A stretch of DNA of 64,000 bases, taken from positions 25,316,015 through 25,380,014 of the forward strand of contig OU015528.1 in the NCBI GenBank assembly GCA_907165065.1. The letters are read 5' to 3'. The notes under the pieces are model-generated. The model saw nothing but the letters and a program-made list of their open reading frames with translations. It had not been told where the DNA came from and searched no databases. Origin of the DNA: Caprimulgus europaeus. Its lineage: Eukaryota; Chordata; Aves; Caprimulgiformes; Caprimulgidae. The position numbers and the translations under genes are program-made. The stretch's first letter is position 1. Each line of letters opens with the position of its first letter. This document shows, piece after piece, positions 1 through 12,250 of the stretch.

Positions 1-2357
1 TCACCCCTCCTGTAAAACTGGCAAGCTCTAACTCCTCTCTGAGGTGCCTGTACACCAGTGCATGCAGCATGGGAAATAAACAGGAAGAGTTAGAGACCTG
101 TGTGGAGACTTATTGCAGTTACTGAAACATGGTGGGACAGTTCGCACAACTGGAACATTGCCATAAATGGCTATAAGCTTTTTAGGAGTGACAGACCAGG
201 AAGGTGAGGTGGTGGAGTTACCCTTTACATAAGAGAGCTCCTGGTGTGTATGGAGCTGCTCCTTGGGGTGAATGATGAGAGGGTTGAGTGCTTATGGGTA
301 AGGAGTAAAGGTCAGACTGACATGGGTGACATAGTAGTGGGTGTTTGCTACAGGCCACCTGGTCAGGAGGAGGATGTGGATGAGGCCTTTTACAGTCAGC
401 TGAAAGGAGCCTCACAGCTGCAGGCCCTGGTGCTCGTGGGTGACTTCAACTGCCCTAACGCTTGCTGGAGGAATAACAGTGCAAGTCAAATGCAATCAAA
501 GAGGTTTCTTGAAAGCATTGATGATAACTTTTTCTCACAAATGACTGAAGAGCCAACAAGGAAAGGAGTGCTGCTGGACCTTGTCCTATCAAATAATGAA
601 GGAGTAGCTGGGGATGTGAAGGTTGGGGGCAGCCTTTGTTGTAGTGACCATGAGATTGTGGAGTTCAGGATACTGCTAAGAGGAAACAGAGCAGTAAGTA
701 AGACCGCAACCCTGAACTTCAAGCAAACTAACTTTGGCCTATTCAGAGACCTTCTTGGAAGAATCCCATGGGATCAGACCTCCTTGAAGGAAGAGGGGTG
801 CAAGGGAGCTGCTTAATACTCAGACATCACTTCCCCCAGGCTCAAGAACAATGCATCCCTGTGTGCATGAGGTCGAGCAAAGGAGGGAGAAGACGGGTGT
901 GGATGAACAAGATGCTCCTGGCAAAATTCAAACATAAGCAAGAGGTGTACAAGAGGTGGAAGCAAGGAGAGACCACTTGGGAAGAGTATAAGGGCGTCAT
1001 GAGAACATGCAGAAATGTGACAAGGGATGCCAAGGCCCAAGGCAGGTGAGAGACAAAAAGAAGGGCTTCTTCAAATACATCAATAACAAAAGGAAGGCCA
1101 GGAAAAATGTGGGGCCACTACTGAATAGGGCAGGGTACCTGGTAACAGAGGACATGGAAAAGGCAGAGTTAATGAATGCCTTCTTTGCTTCAATCTTCAC
1201 TGCCAAGGCCACCCCTCAGGAATCCCAAATCCAAGAGACCAGTGAGAGAGTCTGGAAAAAGGAAGACTTTCCTTTGGTCCATGAGTATTGGGTTAGAGAT
1301 TCACTATGCAGCCTTGACACCCGCAGGTCCATGGGCCCTGATGGGATGCACCCACATGTGCTGAGGGACCTGGCTGACACCATTGCTAGGCCACTCTAGG
1401 TCATCTTTGAGAGGTCATGGCAACCAGGAGAGGTTTCTGAAGACTGGAAGAAGGCAAATGTCACCCCTGTCTTCAATAAGGGTGAGAAGGAGGACCCAGG
1501 GAACTACAGGCCAGTCAACCTTACCTCAATCCCTGGAAAGGTAATGGAACAGCTCATCCTGGAGGCCATCTCTAAGCATGTGAAAAAGAAGGTCATCAGG
1601 GGTAGTCAGCATGGATTCACCAAAGGGAAATCATGCTTAACTAACCTGATTGCCTTCTATGACAGGACAACTGGCTGGATAGACAAGGAGAGGGCAGTGG
1701 ATGTTGTATACTTGGACTTGAGCAAGGCTTTTGATACTGTCTCCCGTAACATCCTCATTGGCAAACTCAAGAAGCCTGGACTTGATGACTGGGAGGTGAG
1801 GTGGATTGAGAACTGGCTGAATGGCAGAGCTCAGAGAGTTGTCATTGGTGGTGTGGAATCAAGTTTAAGGCCTTTATCTAGTGGTGTCCCCCATGGGTCA
1901 ATACTGGGTCTAGTGTTGTTAAACCTATTCATCAGTGACTTAGATGAAGGAACAGAGTGCCTCCTCAGCAAATTTGCTGATGATACTAAACTGGGAGGAG
2001 AGTCAGATGTGCCAGACGGCTGCGCTGCCATTCAGAGGGACCTCGACAGGCTGGAGAGACGAGCAGAGAGGAACCTCATGAGGTTCAACAAGGGAAAGTG
2101 CAGGGTCCTGCATATGGGAAGGAATAACCCCAGGCACCAGTACAGGTTGGGGGCTGACCTCCTGGAAAGCAGCCCTGCAGAGAAGGACCTGGGAGTGCTG
2201 GTGGACAACAAGTTAAATATGAGCCAGCAGTGTGCTCTTGTGGCCAGGAAGGCTCAAGGTATCCTGGGTTGTATTAGGAAAAGTGTTGCCAGCAGGTTGA
2301 GAGAGGTGATCCTCCCACTCTAACCACTCTAACCTCCACCATTCTGTGATTCTGTGA
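1..2357 (+). mobile_element. CR1 LINE, large copy with endonuclease and reverse transcriptase remnants
   Basis: This is a CR1 non-LTR retrotransposon whose 5' end lies at or before the window start. Reading rightward it shows the end of the AP-endonuclease domain (GDFN near 440-451, DLVLSN near 577-595, SDHEIVEF near 646-667). The reverse transcriptase follows, with GPDGMHPHVL near 1335, GFTKGKSC near 1613, DLSKAFDTV near 1715-1740, [11 protein letters not shown] near 1875 and the catalytic FADDTKL near 1972-1992. The frame is open from 1544 to 2323. Further left it is broken by shifts near 790-830 and 1020 and by an in-frame TAG at 1397-1399, so the copy is dead. It ends in two ATTCTGTG octamers (2341-2356), the CR1 3' signature. 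Between 2320 and 2341 the usual end of ORF2 and most of the 3' UTR seem to be missing. Family identity is certain; the subfamily is not assigned. Confidence 0.95.
1544..2323 (+). pseudogene. CR1 ORF2 reverse transcriptase fragment
   Basis: This is the longest open stretch of the CR1 at the left edge (259 codons). It encodes the core of a LINE reverse transcriptase: fingers and palm with DLSKAFDTV, then [11 protein letters not shown], then the active-site FADDTKL and the thumb region ([20 protein letters not shown]). The catalytic Asp pair of the F/YADD box is present. The frame is shared with the upstream piece 1007-1399, from which it is separated by the TAG at 1397-1399. It stops shortly after [12 protein letters not shown], where intact CR1 elements continue for roughly another 150 codons. 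It is a retrotransposon relic, not a host gene. Confidence 0.9.
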
Positions 2358-5300
2358 CGCACAGTCCCTTGCGTCCTTCACCTTCTGCCCAAACATATGC
2401 TCTTTCCCCATATTCTCACCAGCTGAGCAGAGCAGAAGCCTTTTCCAAGTCAATTGACACACTTCTCCATACACTAACTTTAGATCATAGAGGAACAAAA
2501 GCGCTGCCCCAAATGATAAATGTAATGTTCAGTACATAACACACACATTGATAAAGGAGCTTTACACAAAAGAAAACATAGTTCCCTTTCTAGTACAACC
2601 TAAAGCATTTGTTTTCCTAGATGAAGTATCTTAGTATCAATAAATGGAAAGTTATTTAAATATTTTTAAAGATTTTTAAATACCTGACAGGTTTTATTTT
2701 GCTCTTACTCATTTTCTACAGGTAAAATCAGAGGAATAGAGTTAGCTAAAGTTATGGAAAAAAAACATGCGGAAAAGAATACTGCACATTTTTAAAACAA
2801 ATTGAACACTTATATGTCTTACAGAAGTTTTATTGCCCCTTAAATAGAATGAAATTACAAGTCAGTAATAGTTAATGATTGCTTTCGAATGCAAAATAGA
2901 TGTCAAAGTGACCTCCAAAGGTTGTCTAGTGCATGTCCAGGCAAGATTAACAATACTCAATATTTCTAACCCGTCAGAAGGTTGTGATGTACAATAATCT
3001 TCTTTGTACACAGGTCCACTGTTTAACAAGACTGAGATTTTTCTTTCCTGATGTACAGCCAGAAACCCTCTTCCTATCATTTAAAAACCACCACCTCTCT
3101 TCTTCATACTAATACACATGGAGGCCATTAATTCCTTTTTCCTTAGTAGCCTCTTTTGCATATTTGAGGAGTATTATCATGTTACCATCTTTTCTGTTTT
3201 CTCAACTCTTCCATCACAGGTTACATTTTCTGTTCTTATTGCTATGTCATTGATTTATTGCATTTATTCACATCAAGTCACACCTTTGGTATTTTTCAGG
3301 CAATGTATCCTATTTGGCAGTTATTCTGAATTCTAAATACTGTCTGCCATAGTTCTTCCAGCTGCATCCATCTACCATCTACACGTGAAATAAATATACT
3401 CTTCAATAATGTCACTGATGGAAGTGACTGACACTGGAAAATTATTTTAGAACATAATTTGAAATATTTTCTCACTTCGACCAGCAACTTTTGGATATAT
3501 TTTATGAACACAGTTCCCCGGTCCCCTTTTTCATGTAATGGTAATTTAATCAAGACAGGTTTTGCCTAGGTTTTTTTTAGGAGAACAAGATATGACAGAG
3601 AACCAACCAGCTTATTAAAGTAATTTGGTTTTTTTCTTTATCTGTATCTTCTTAGAAAGAAATTTATGACATTACTTTTTTTTCCAAATATATTCTGGCA
3701 CTTATTTGTCATTTAGCTATTTTCAAGCTTTTTGACTATTTCCTCAGTAAACGTCCTAGACATTAAAGTTGCAGACTGGTCTATAATTTCCTTTTTCTTT
3801 TTTACTGCATTTAAAGACAGGTAAATATGTTTGCCCTTTCTGGAATGTCATCCTTTCTGAATAAGTTTAGAGAATAATAGTTAATGGCTCTGACATTTTT
3901 GCTGTTTGTTCTTGAAGAAGTTTCAAGTCCACTCAGTGTGAAAACACTAACCTATCCAAACATTCAAACATACTCTTTCACCAGTCTGCTCTTCTGGGCT
4001 GTACCATCTCAAAGCTGCCCGCTTCAACACAATTTTGGTTTCTCACCCAGTCTGGAAGCCTCTCCTGCCTAGCAGAGTAGAAGCAACCTACATAACCAGT
4101 GGGCTCCTTCATCAAGAGATGTGCAATTTTTACTTCTTGGAGAAATGTTATTTTTAGAAAAAAAGAATCAACTGCTTTACCTCTTTAAAATGATCATTAC
4201 AGTTGACCTTTGTAAGGACTATCATCTTATTTTCTCCTTTTATTGTTAGCAGAGACTTTCATGTGTGTTTCCTTATGTCTCTGTCTCCTCTTTCTCTATA
4301 TATTCTTAACTGTAAAGCAATGTATTTTCCTCCTTTATCAGCACAAGTGTCTTGAGTTGGCTATACCCCTGTATATCAATATTGCAGTCAACTGAGTTAT
4401 TCCCTAAAGCCTCTGCTACATCAATTAAGTAATAATTTTAATTATGTGCTGAGATTTCTATGCTTGCTCTTCCCATAGACACGGTATTAAGCACATGTAT
4501 AAATAAAGCCTTCTGTTCACTTTTGCAATATTTTATATTCCCTTTTTTCATTACATTTTTGCATTGCCCTTGCCTGGATACCTGTGTCTACACCATGCAC
4601 TCGTTGGTCTGTTCTAGCTCTCTAAACATCCATGAATGAGAAAACTACACTGTAAATTCATAAAAATTACATTTTAAATTGAGGGTTGCAGTTACCAAAC
4701 ACTTTAAAGATATGTCAGCTCAGTAAGTTTTTTTTTTATATTTGTCATAAATGACAGAACACAGACTTATACAGAAATACCAGAGAATTTTTTTATGCAT
4801 AATGTGTGGCTACACATCTATTCTAATACAGCAGTCACTCGAGTGTTAAATTCAGTTTTCTGAATGGAAAGCCACACTGTTGAGGCAATGGAGGGGGCTG
4901 ACACTCAGTTTGTTATAATTCTTACTGGCTTCCACAGTGCTAAATCAGTTTACACCAGTTCATGATCTCTTCCTAGGTTGCTATTGCTTCTTTGTAGCCA
5001 ATTTCCAGGCAGTCAGAGGTAAGGATTTCAAGACATAACGTGTTCTTTAGCCAGCAATCTCTTTAATGTCCACTCGTGCCTGAATAAAAGATTGTATTGA
5101 AGGATAGGACACTGTTGTAATTCCATTTAACTTCTTTTTGTTTTATTTTTTACAAGCAATGAATCCTGATAATTGCATCCTCTTAGCAATTTGTCCCTTT
5201 AGATTTTAGCTGTTATATTTTCACTCAAAATAAACCAGCATTATACCAAGGAAAAATCTATAAGTAGTAGTTACAAATGAAACATGGAAAATGAGAGTGA

Positions 5301-6225
5301 ACACACAAACAGCTAGGACAAATTCTACTATCAGTTTTCTTCAGTGAGGTTGGGTCAGTACAACAAAAAAAAAGATTTACAACCTCAGGACATGAAACAA
5401 AAAAAAAAAGGTTATGTCAAATTGAAAAAGCTTAACAAAAAGATGAAGAGTTTGATGTTTCTGAAATGGTATCTGAAGTGTTACTGAAGCCATTGGAGTT
5501 GTAGGATTGTTACTAAGAGAGCAACTGAGAGAAGTGCAAGTCAGCAGTAATGTTGCACATAGGTTGTACTGCCAATATTTATTACATGAAAATACACATT
5601 CAAGCTACCTTTACTTCTGTGTCCTCTACACTGATTCCAACCATATCTCATAAGAGGTCTCCTGTGATTCAACCTAACAACTTTATCCTGCTCTTCTAAT
5701 TCTTTGTCTTGAGACCTTGTGCAAATTACAATAACCTAGATTTTCATATAGAAAAATAATCTTCTTAGTTGATTCTCCACAGGGATTATTTATTCAGCCT
5801 TCTTTTCCAGGTCTTGAAACAATGCAGGCAGTTACCTTTCTTCCATTTCTCTTCCACCAGAAAAAAAGGTATTTTTTTTAAACAAGAGACATGGAGGTCA
5901 GTGCTAATCACAGAAAAATCCTTTTAAACAGTGCATAATATTTATTCAATTTTCAGGTTCAGCAAAAATAAAGGTATTCAAGTTGTGCTAGTTAATACTG
6001 ATGAGTCCCTTTTAGAAAGCTCTCTAATCTGTACAGTTATTAAGTATAATGGGATTTACTTCAACAAAGTCTAACACTAGGAAGGAAAGTACATGTGGTA
6101 AATCCTATTACAGCTAAAGAGATCAGTTGCATTTCCTTGTTTATTTTTTAATCCTCCTTTGGCAGGAACAACAAATTTTCAGGTGTTTGGGTTTTTTTTC
6201 CTTGATTGTTATTTTTAGCACTTGA
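2358..6225. other. Intergenic, AT-rich, no gene seen
   Basis: About 3.9 kb of AT-rich DNA between two CR1 copies. Reading frames here are short (under 90 codons), low in complexity and resemble no protein I know. Short A runs occur near 5365-5410. No tRNA, LTR or clear repeat was seen. Confidence 0.6.
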
Positions 6226-7036
6226 AAGGAGGGTGAAGGTTGAACACTTCACTTTCAAGTGGGCAAATAGGAATCTCATGAAGTTCACAAAGGGAAGTAC
6301 AAGTCCTGTACCTTGTCAGGAACAACCTCAGGCACCAGTACAGGCTGGGGGCCAACCAGTTTGAAAGCAGCTTTGCAGAAAAAGGTCTGGGAATCCTGGT
6401 GGCACAAAGTTGAACATTAACCAATGCTGCGCTGTTGCAGCAAAGAAGGCCAACAGCATCTGGGGCTGCATGAGGAGAATCATTGCCAGCAGACTGATGG
6501 AAGTGACCCTTCCCCTCTGCTCAGTGCTAGCAAGATACATCTGGGGTGCTGGGTCCAACTCTGTGCTTCCCAGTGCAAGAGAGACATGGACATACTGGAG
6601 TGAGTCCAGCAAAGGGCCAAGGAGAAGATAAAGGGCTTTAAAAATCTGACATAATGAGAGGTTGATAGAGCTGGGACTATTCAGCCTGGAGGAGGCTCAG
6701 GGAGATCCTGTCTGTGCGTATAAATACCTGAAAGGGGTAGCAAAGAAGATGGAGCCCAGATCCTCCAGAGTGGTGCCCAGTGACAGGGCAAGAAACAAAG
6801 ACCACAAAGTGAAATAGAGGAAATCCCTTTTAAGCATAGAAAAAACTTTTACTGTGAGGGTGGTCAAACACTGCAACAGGTTGCCTAGAGAGGTTGTGCA
6901 CCCTCTATTGTTGGATCTACTCAAAACCCAACTGAAACATGTCCCTGAGAAACCTGCCTTAGCTGACCCTGCAATGAGCAAAGTGTTGGACTAGGCAATC
7001 TCCAGAGGTGTCTCCCAGCCTCAGCGATTCTGTGGC
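6226..7036 (+). mobile_element. CR1 LINE, 5'-truncated 3' end
   Basis: This CR1 fragment starts inside the reverse transcriptase thumb region: 6256-6420 parallels the NLMRFNKGK...[11 protein letters not shown] part of the copy at the left edge of the window. It continues through the ORF2 end (VAAKKANSIWGCMRRI at 6437-6484; the 'ASRLMEVTLPLCSVLAR' segment near 6487-6540) and the CR1 3' UTR ('gttcagcctggagg'-type block near 6678-6695; 'caacaggttgcctagag' near 6875). It ends near 7036 with a degenerate octamer (gattctgtgg). Many small changes mark it as an old dead copy. Unlike the copy at 1-2357, it keeps the segment between ORF2 and the tail. Confidence 0.93.
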
Positions 7037-7179
7037 CTGGTGAAGTCGTCCATTAATTGGCTGCAAATCTAACATGAACTAATCTAACCTATACCACTAG
7101 TTTCAAGGTCAGGAAGGCAATCAGATTCTGTCTCTTTACATAAAGAATATAACAGGCTTATTTTTCAACCATTTGCCGT

Positions 7180-7514
7180 ATGAAGGAAAAGGAAAAGGAA
7201 AAGGAAAAGGGAAAGGGAAAGGGAAAGGGAAAGGGAAAGGGAAAGGGAAAGGGAAAGGGAAAGGGAAAGGGAAAGGGAAAGGGAAAGGGAAAGGGAAAGG
7301 GAAAGGGAAAGGAAAGGAAAGGAAAGGAAAGGAAAGGAAAGGAAAGGAAAGGAAAGGAAAGGAAAGGAAAGGAAAGGAAAGGAAAGGAAAGGAAAGGAAA
7401 GGAAAGGAAAGGAAAGGAAAGGAAAGGAAAGGAAAGGAAAGGAAAGGAAAGGAAAGGAAAGGAAAGGAAAGGAAAGGAAAGGAAAGGAAAGGAAAGGAAA
7501 GGAAAGGAAAGGAA
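7180..7514 (+). repeat. Purine-only microsatellite (GGAAAA)n-(GGGAAA)n-(GGAAA)n
   Basis: About 335 bp of uninterrupted purines on the plus strand. The unit changes in order: a few GGAAAA, then about 17 GGGAAA hexamers to roughly 7310, then about 40 GGAAA pentamers to 7514. It lies ~145 bp beyond the 3' end of a CR1 copy. All six frames across it look open, which gives false Lys-Gly or Phe-Pro/Leu-Ser proteins. Polypurine tracts of this length can form triplex DNA, and the GGG runs could form G-quadruplexes. Length is likely polymorphic and may be compressed in the assembly. Confidence 0.98.
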
Positions 7515-10500
7515 TTGGTGCACTTGAAAAATAATTACCAGCTTGGGACACAAATCTATGTCTGATGTTTCCAAAGAAGCATCTCAAATGTTGTTCATTG
7601 AAATTAAAAGCAACATGAAAAAAAAAAAGAGAGAAAAAAACCTAAACCACAAGGTGTTTCAAAGTTCTAGTTATGCTTACCAGTAGCAATTTTCCTTTTT
7701 AAGATTGAATCAGTACATCAGCCAATAGAGAGCCAACGAACCAAAATGCTGCCACCGGGAAGGATGGGAAAATTATTTCTTCTTGGAGTCCATTCAAAGG
7801 CAGGAAATTAGAAACCTGACTTCAATAGGAAGAGACTTCAATTGGGCCCCTTATGGTCTTAGACACCAAAGAGAATAAAATGTAATGTGAGACATAGCTG
7901 GAAGTGAATCAGGAGTGTATTTGGTTTTTTAACACACTAGGAGGGATTGGAGGTCTTTGGCAGAGAATGCAACTTACATTTTCCAGGTTGACAGGCATCT
8001 TCTATAAGTCTTCTGTCTTATAAGGTACTTCTTAGGTTTAGGCAGATGTACCTGAGAACCTCACTTAACAGCTCCAGGTAGGTAAACACCAAACATACCG
8101 AAATCTACAGATAAGCAACTACATCCCCTGCAGTCTAGTTCTGGAAAAATACAGATGAGACCAGTTGTCTTACAGCAGGCAGTGTTCAGTGCAATGTACA
8201 CCAGCTGTGTACCAATGTATATGGCACAGACTGACAATTCTAAGACAGACAATATACTTAAAATAAAAATAAAATTCTCCATAACTTCAGAGTAAGGACA
8301 ATTCTATATTTCCTTACAGTACCATGCCTACAGCACCAATCCCTTCCAATTTCAGATCATATTTTACAGATATAATTATGTCAGTGAGGTTATGTCCTCC
8401 TATTCATCAGATTTTGACCTGTGTAATTTTCATTTCAGTATTTGGGGGGTGTGGGTTGACTCCTGTAATATTAAATCTGTATGATTACAAACATCATTGT
8501 TCCTATCAGTGTTTTTAGGCAGTTTTCAAAGTAGACTTTATTCATCGTATGCATACTATCACATACAATAGCTTGCCTGTGGCTTAATTTATAATACAAC
8601 ATATAATACAGCCTTTATAGGGAAATCTTGAAACCTTCAAAAAATTTTCCTATGTAGATGTTAAGTTATATAAAATATTGTTCCTAGAATATACTCGATA
8701 CTGGTACGGTTTCTCAAACAATTTTTGGAGAAGAAATTAATGAAAAACACAATGCATACATGAATGATTGATACAAACCACTTTAGAGGTAACACATTTT
8801 GCAAAGAAATCACTAGATTGTTGGAGTAAAAATCTATATTTGTATGCAGTATTACAGTATCAGGAGGAAAAAAGTGGGCTTTGGTTTCACTAGCAATATA
8901 ATCAGAAACAAAATACCACTTATTCCCCTCTTGGTGCAATTTGCTTTTGTGCTTTTGTCAGCTTCTCTAGAGTCCCTGCAAGCTGGGGGACTCAGACAAG
9001 TTGGTCTCTTTCTTCTGATTTTAGCAGAGGCTCTTGTTGAGTTGTGTGCCTGGGAACTTGATCCCCAGGAGACACAGGGCACAGTCTCTGTCTCATAGCA
9101 CAGCCCATCATAGCTCTCCACTTTCTATCTGAGAGCAGGAGTGCCCATTCATCTTGTCCCCAACCAGGCCATTTTGGCATACTAAAATTTTTGTCTGGCA
9201 AATATCATACACACTGGAGAACTGTGATGAGGGAAATTCTGTGTGTGATTTACAGGAAGGGGTGGCAATTACTCCCTTGAGGTCTCACTTGTCCTTTTCA
9301 GGACAAGGTGTGCAACTGAGTGACCTCAGCTTCCCTTTGAGTCTGCTCTAAAGCCAACGCTTCTCTAGTGCTGTTCATGTCATTTTGCCTCACTCTTAAA
9401 TTGTTGAAAAGACATAGGTTAACCTTAACATAAAAGCTGTAATGTCAGCTCCATGGTGGTAGGTCCTTTATAGAAGTTTTAAAAGGGACATCTTACTCTA
9501 TTCTTAGTATTTACTGGAAAGAAGTGAATAGAGGAAAGTAAGACAAGGCAAAAATAAAATAGATATAATTAGGATAGAGAAAAGAAGTAAACTCTGCTGA
9601 ACCATGACTTCCTTTCCAGACACATCTTCCACCCTGCATTATTAGATCCCACACAGGAATGATAAAACCAAATAATTCTGTCAGCATCTTCACATGGGAA
9701 ACCATTCCAATATGTTTTAAGGTATCATCTTAGTAGCACACACATTCTCCACTGAGGATTATAACCTCCTGTTGCAAAGGGAATGAACTCTCTCTAATTG
9801 TTTTTTCCATGCCTAATTATTATATTCTGTGTGTCTGTGACCCATTAAAGTATAATAACCCTGGAGAGGAAGCTGCTATATATGCATGACAGAATGCATA
9901 TATATACCCACAGGTAGATATAAATATATATACGTGCACACAGTTCAGATACGTGTATAAAGACATACTATTTTTTTTACATTAGATGTTTTACAATTGG
10001 ATCACAATACTGCCCATAGGAAAACAGTGGTTTCCAATTTTTTTTTTATTTACCTTTTAAATTGGAACCAGAGAGACCATGGGAATTTTTGGATATAATT
10101 TGTATTGCAATCCCCAACGAGGTACTTATATTTTCCAAATCAGGGCTAACACCTGCAGTTTGGAATCTTAATTCCTGCTCTGTAAAGAAAAATCACTGAA
10201 TTAAAGGTTTTGTCATTGCCATTATTTAGGAATTCATTTCACAAGACAATGTATGGAAAATACAGTGCAAAAGAGAGCAGGGTGAGATGAGAAGCAGCAG
10301 CATTCCCTACGGCATGATTCTATTCTATTTCTATTGTCAGTATAGCACATCAGGAAGTTTTTCCTGTATTTGTATTCTTTGTATGTAGCTCCCCACTGAT
10401 TACCAACCTGGTTTTGGCTAATTTTAACATTAGCAGAATAGAGTGCTTTAGTTCTTGGATGGCAGTGAGGATTACTTAAAAACAGTTTTTAACCAGTGAC

Positions 10501-12004
10501 TCATTTCTGAGTGGGCTTGATGGTGAGTGGGCTCTGTCAGGAAAGGAGAGGGTGTCACCGTCTCTGAAAAGTTCATCATAGCAGCCTGAGACTCTGAATA
10601 CCACATGCCTGGGCAGAGGCAGAATGACTGGTGAGGTCAGTGGCTTAATTCCTCTTCCTGCAGCAGAAATATAAGTTGTTAATACAGCAGGAACTTTTCC
10701 TCCTTTGCAATGCTACTGACATAATTTTGAGTGGCAAGTGGAAATGATAATACTGCTACAAATCTCTGGGTTATCTAATGGCACTAATCAGAAAACAGCA
10801 TTCAACAGCTGTTGCATTCCTGGAGCACTTTTTGCCATTTACCCCCGGAGCAGCTGCCATTACCTCTTGTTAGCAGAAAGCCTACACAAAGAGGGGTTTT
10901 AAGGTAGCCAAGGTCATGCTCAGTCTGATCTCTTCTGGCAGCCCCGGAGCTCTGTGTGTGTGCCAAGCACACCCTACTCTTCTCACCCATTCCCTTAGTA
11001 TACTATTAACGACCAGCTTCACCAAAGAGAAATACTTCATAGTAGATAAGCATTATCAAAGGGCCAGATGCTTTGCAACCGCTTGGTGGATGGGTCTGTT
11101 CCTGTGCATTGGACCCACACACAGGGTGCTCTTTTCCTTGCATTTCCCACAACACAGCAGGAGACAATGACAACCAGTAAAATGTAACAACATAAAGCAA
11201 GGAAATAGGGCATCAGTAGAAATCCTACATCACACAAGACAACGTGTCTGCATTTGTACTTTGCATAGTTTTAGATAAAGTAGAGGAACCCCCCTATGTC
11301 ATTTGCACTTTACATATGAGAAAAAGCATTTTTAAAAAAGGAAACCATTTAATAGGTTCATGGAAAAGCATGGGGATTTGCTGTGAGACAGACTGAAACA
11401 CTTTACAATAATCTTTATGATTCCTTTTATATATGCTTTTCTCTAGGTACAGTTCAAGATTTATCTCTGTTTTAATTTTAAATCCTTTATTTTAAAGGAG
11501 GCAAGTAATCACCCTAGGGAAAAAAAAAATAAAATCCCACCTGCTGCTTTGGGTTTAAAGCCTTCAACTCTGCAACTTGCTTCCTTACAAAACATTTCCA
11601 AAATGTAGCTGTGTTCATAACCTGATATGAGCTTTTTTTAAGAAAAGCTTTTCAGGAAAAATTACAAAAAAAAATAGAATTATATTTTCTTGCAAATCTT
11701 CCAAGTCAGAGAAAAACTGAATTTAAGAAGAATTCTTGGAAGTTTGTGACTCTCTCATATCTAGGGCAAATTCACAGAACACTGACTATCTCATTTTGGA
11801 GGTTCATGGTCAACCCAAAATTTGTTACTTAAGCTTTGGGACGACTCTAAAACCCAGTCAGGAGAGTAAGTCTGACAAGTGTATCAAAACTATATTCCTG
11901 ATTCAAACTGAAACAAAAGAATATATTCACCCCTTGTGTAGTAAAACTGGATTCTCAGGGATATTTGCATAGGTACCTTACTCATTGGGCATCCAGATTC
12001 ACTA
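7515..12004. other. Intergenic, no gene seen
   Basis: About 4.5 kb without recognisable coding sequence. A short alternating TA/CA-rich stretch lies near 9880-9960 and short poly-A or poly-T runs occur (7617-7630, 9970-9980). The scattered frames of 60-90 codons have no recognisable domain. Confidence 0.6.
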
Positions 12005-12250
12005 TTGCTGCATGATGGAGGTTCTCAAGAACATTGTCATGCTGTTACCATGTCACACAGGCTACTAGGCACAGTAAGGTCAATGTTTTCATCATTCATC
12101 ATACAGAAAACTTTTGAAGTTATAAAATTGCTTAATAAATTACCAGAAGATGTAGTGCAAAGCAAAGCAGGAGAGACTGCAAGTGAGATAAAATCCCTGG
12201 ATGCCATCAGTAGGAACTACCCTATTGTTTGGGAATGTTTTAAATAGTAA
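12005..12250 (+). mobile_element. Possible ancient CR1/L3-type LINE 3' end
   Basis: An open stretch of 80 codons includes NKLPEDVVQSKAG (about 12132-12170) followed by an aliphatic, charged tail. This resembles the 'LP-(D/E)-VV' segment near the ORF end of old CR1/L3 elements, where a short C-terminal helix follows. The match is only a pattern and is heavily decayed. A chance reading frame is the main alternative. Confidence 0.3.

Noticed and set aside
7158-7587. Open frames encoding Lys-Gly, Phe-Pro or Leu-Ser repeats on both strands
   Set aside because: They are translations of the purine microsatellite at 7180-7514 in several frames at once; no gene structure surrounds them.
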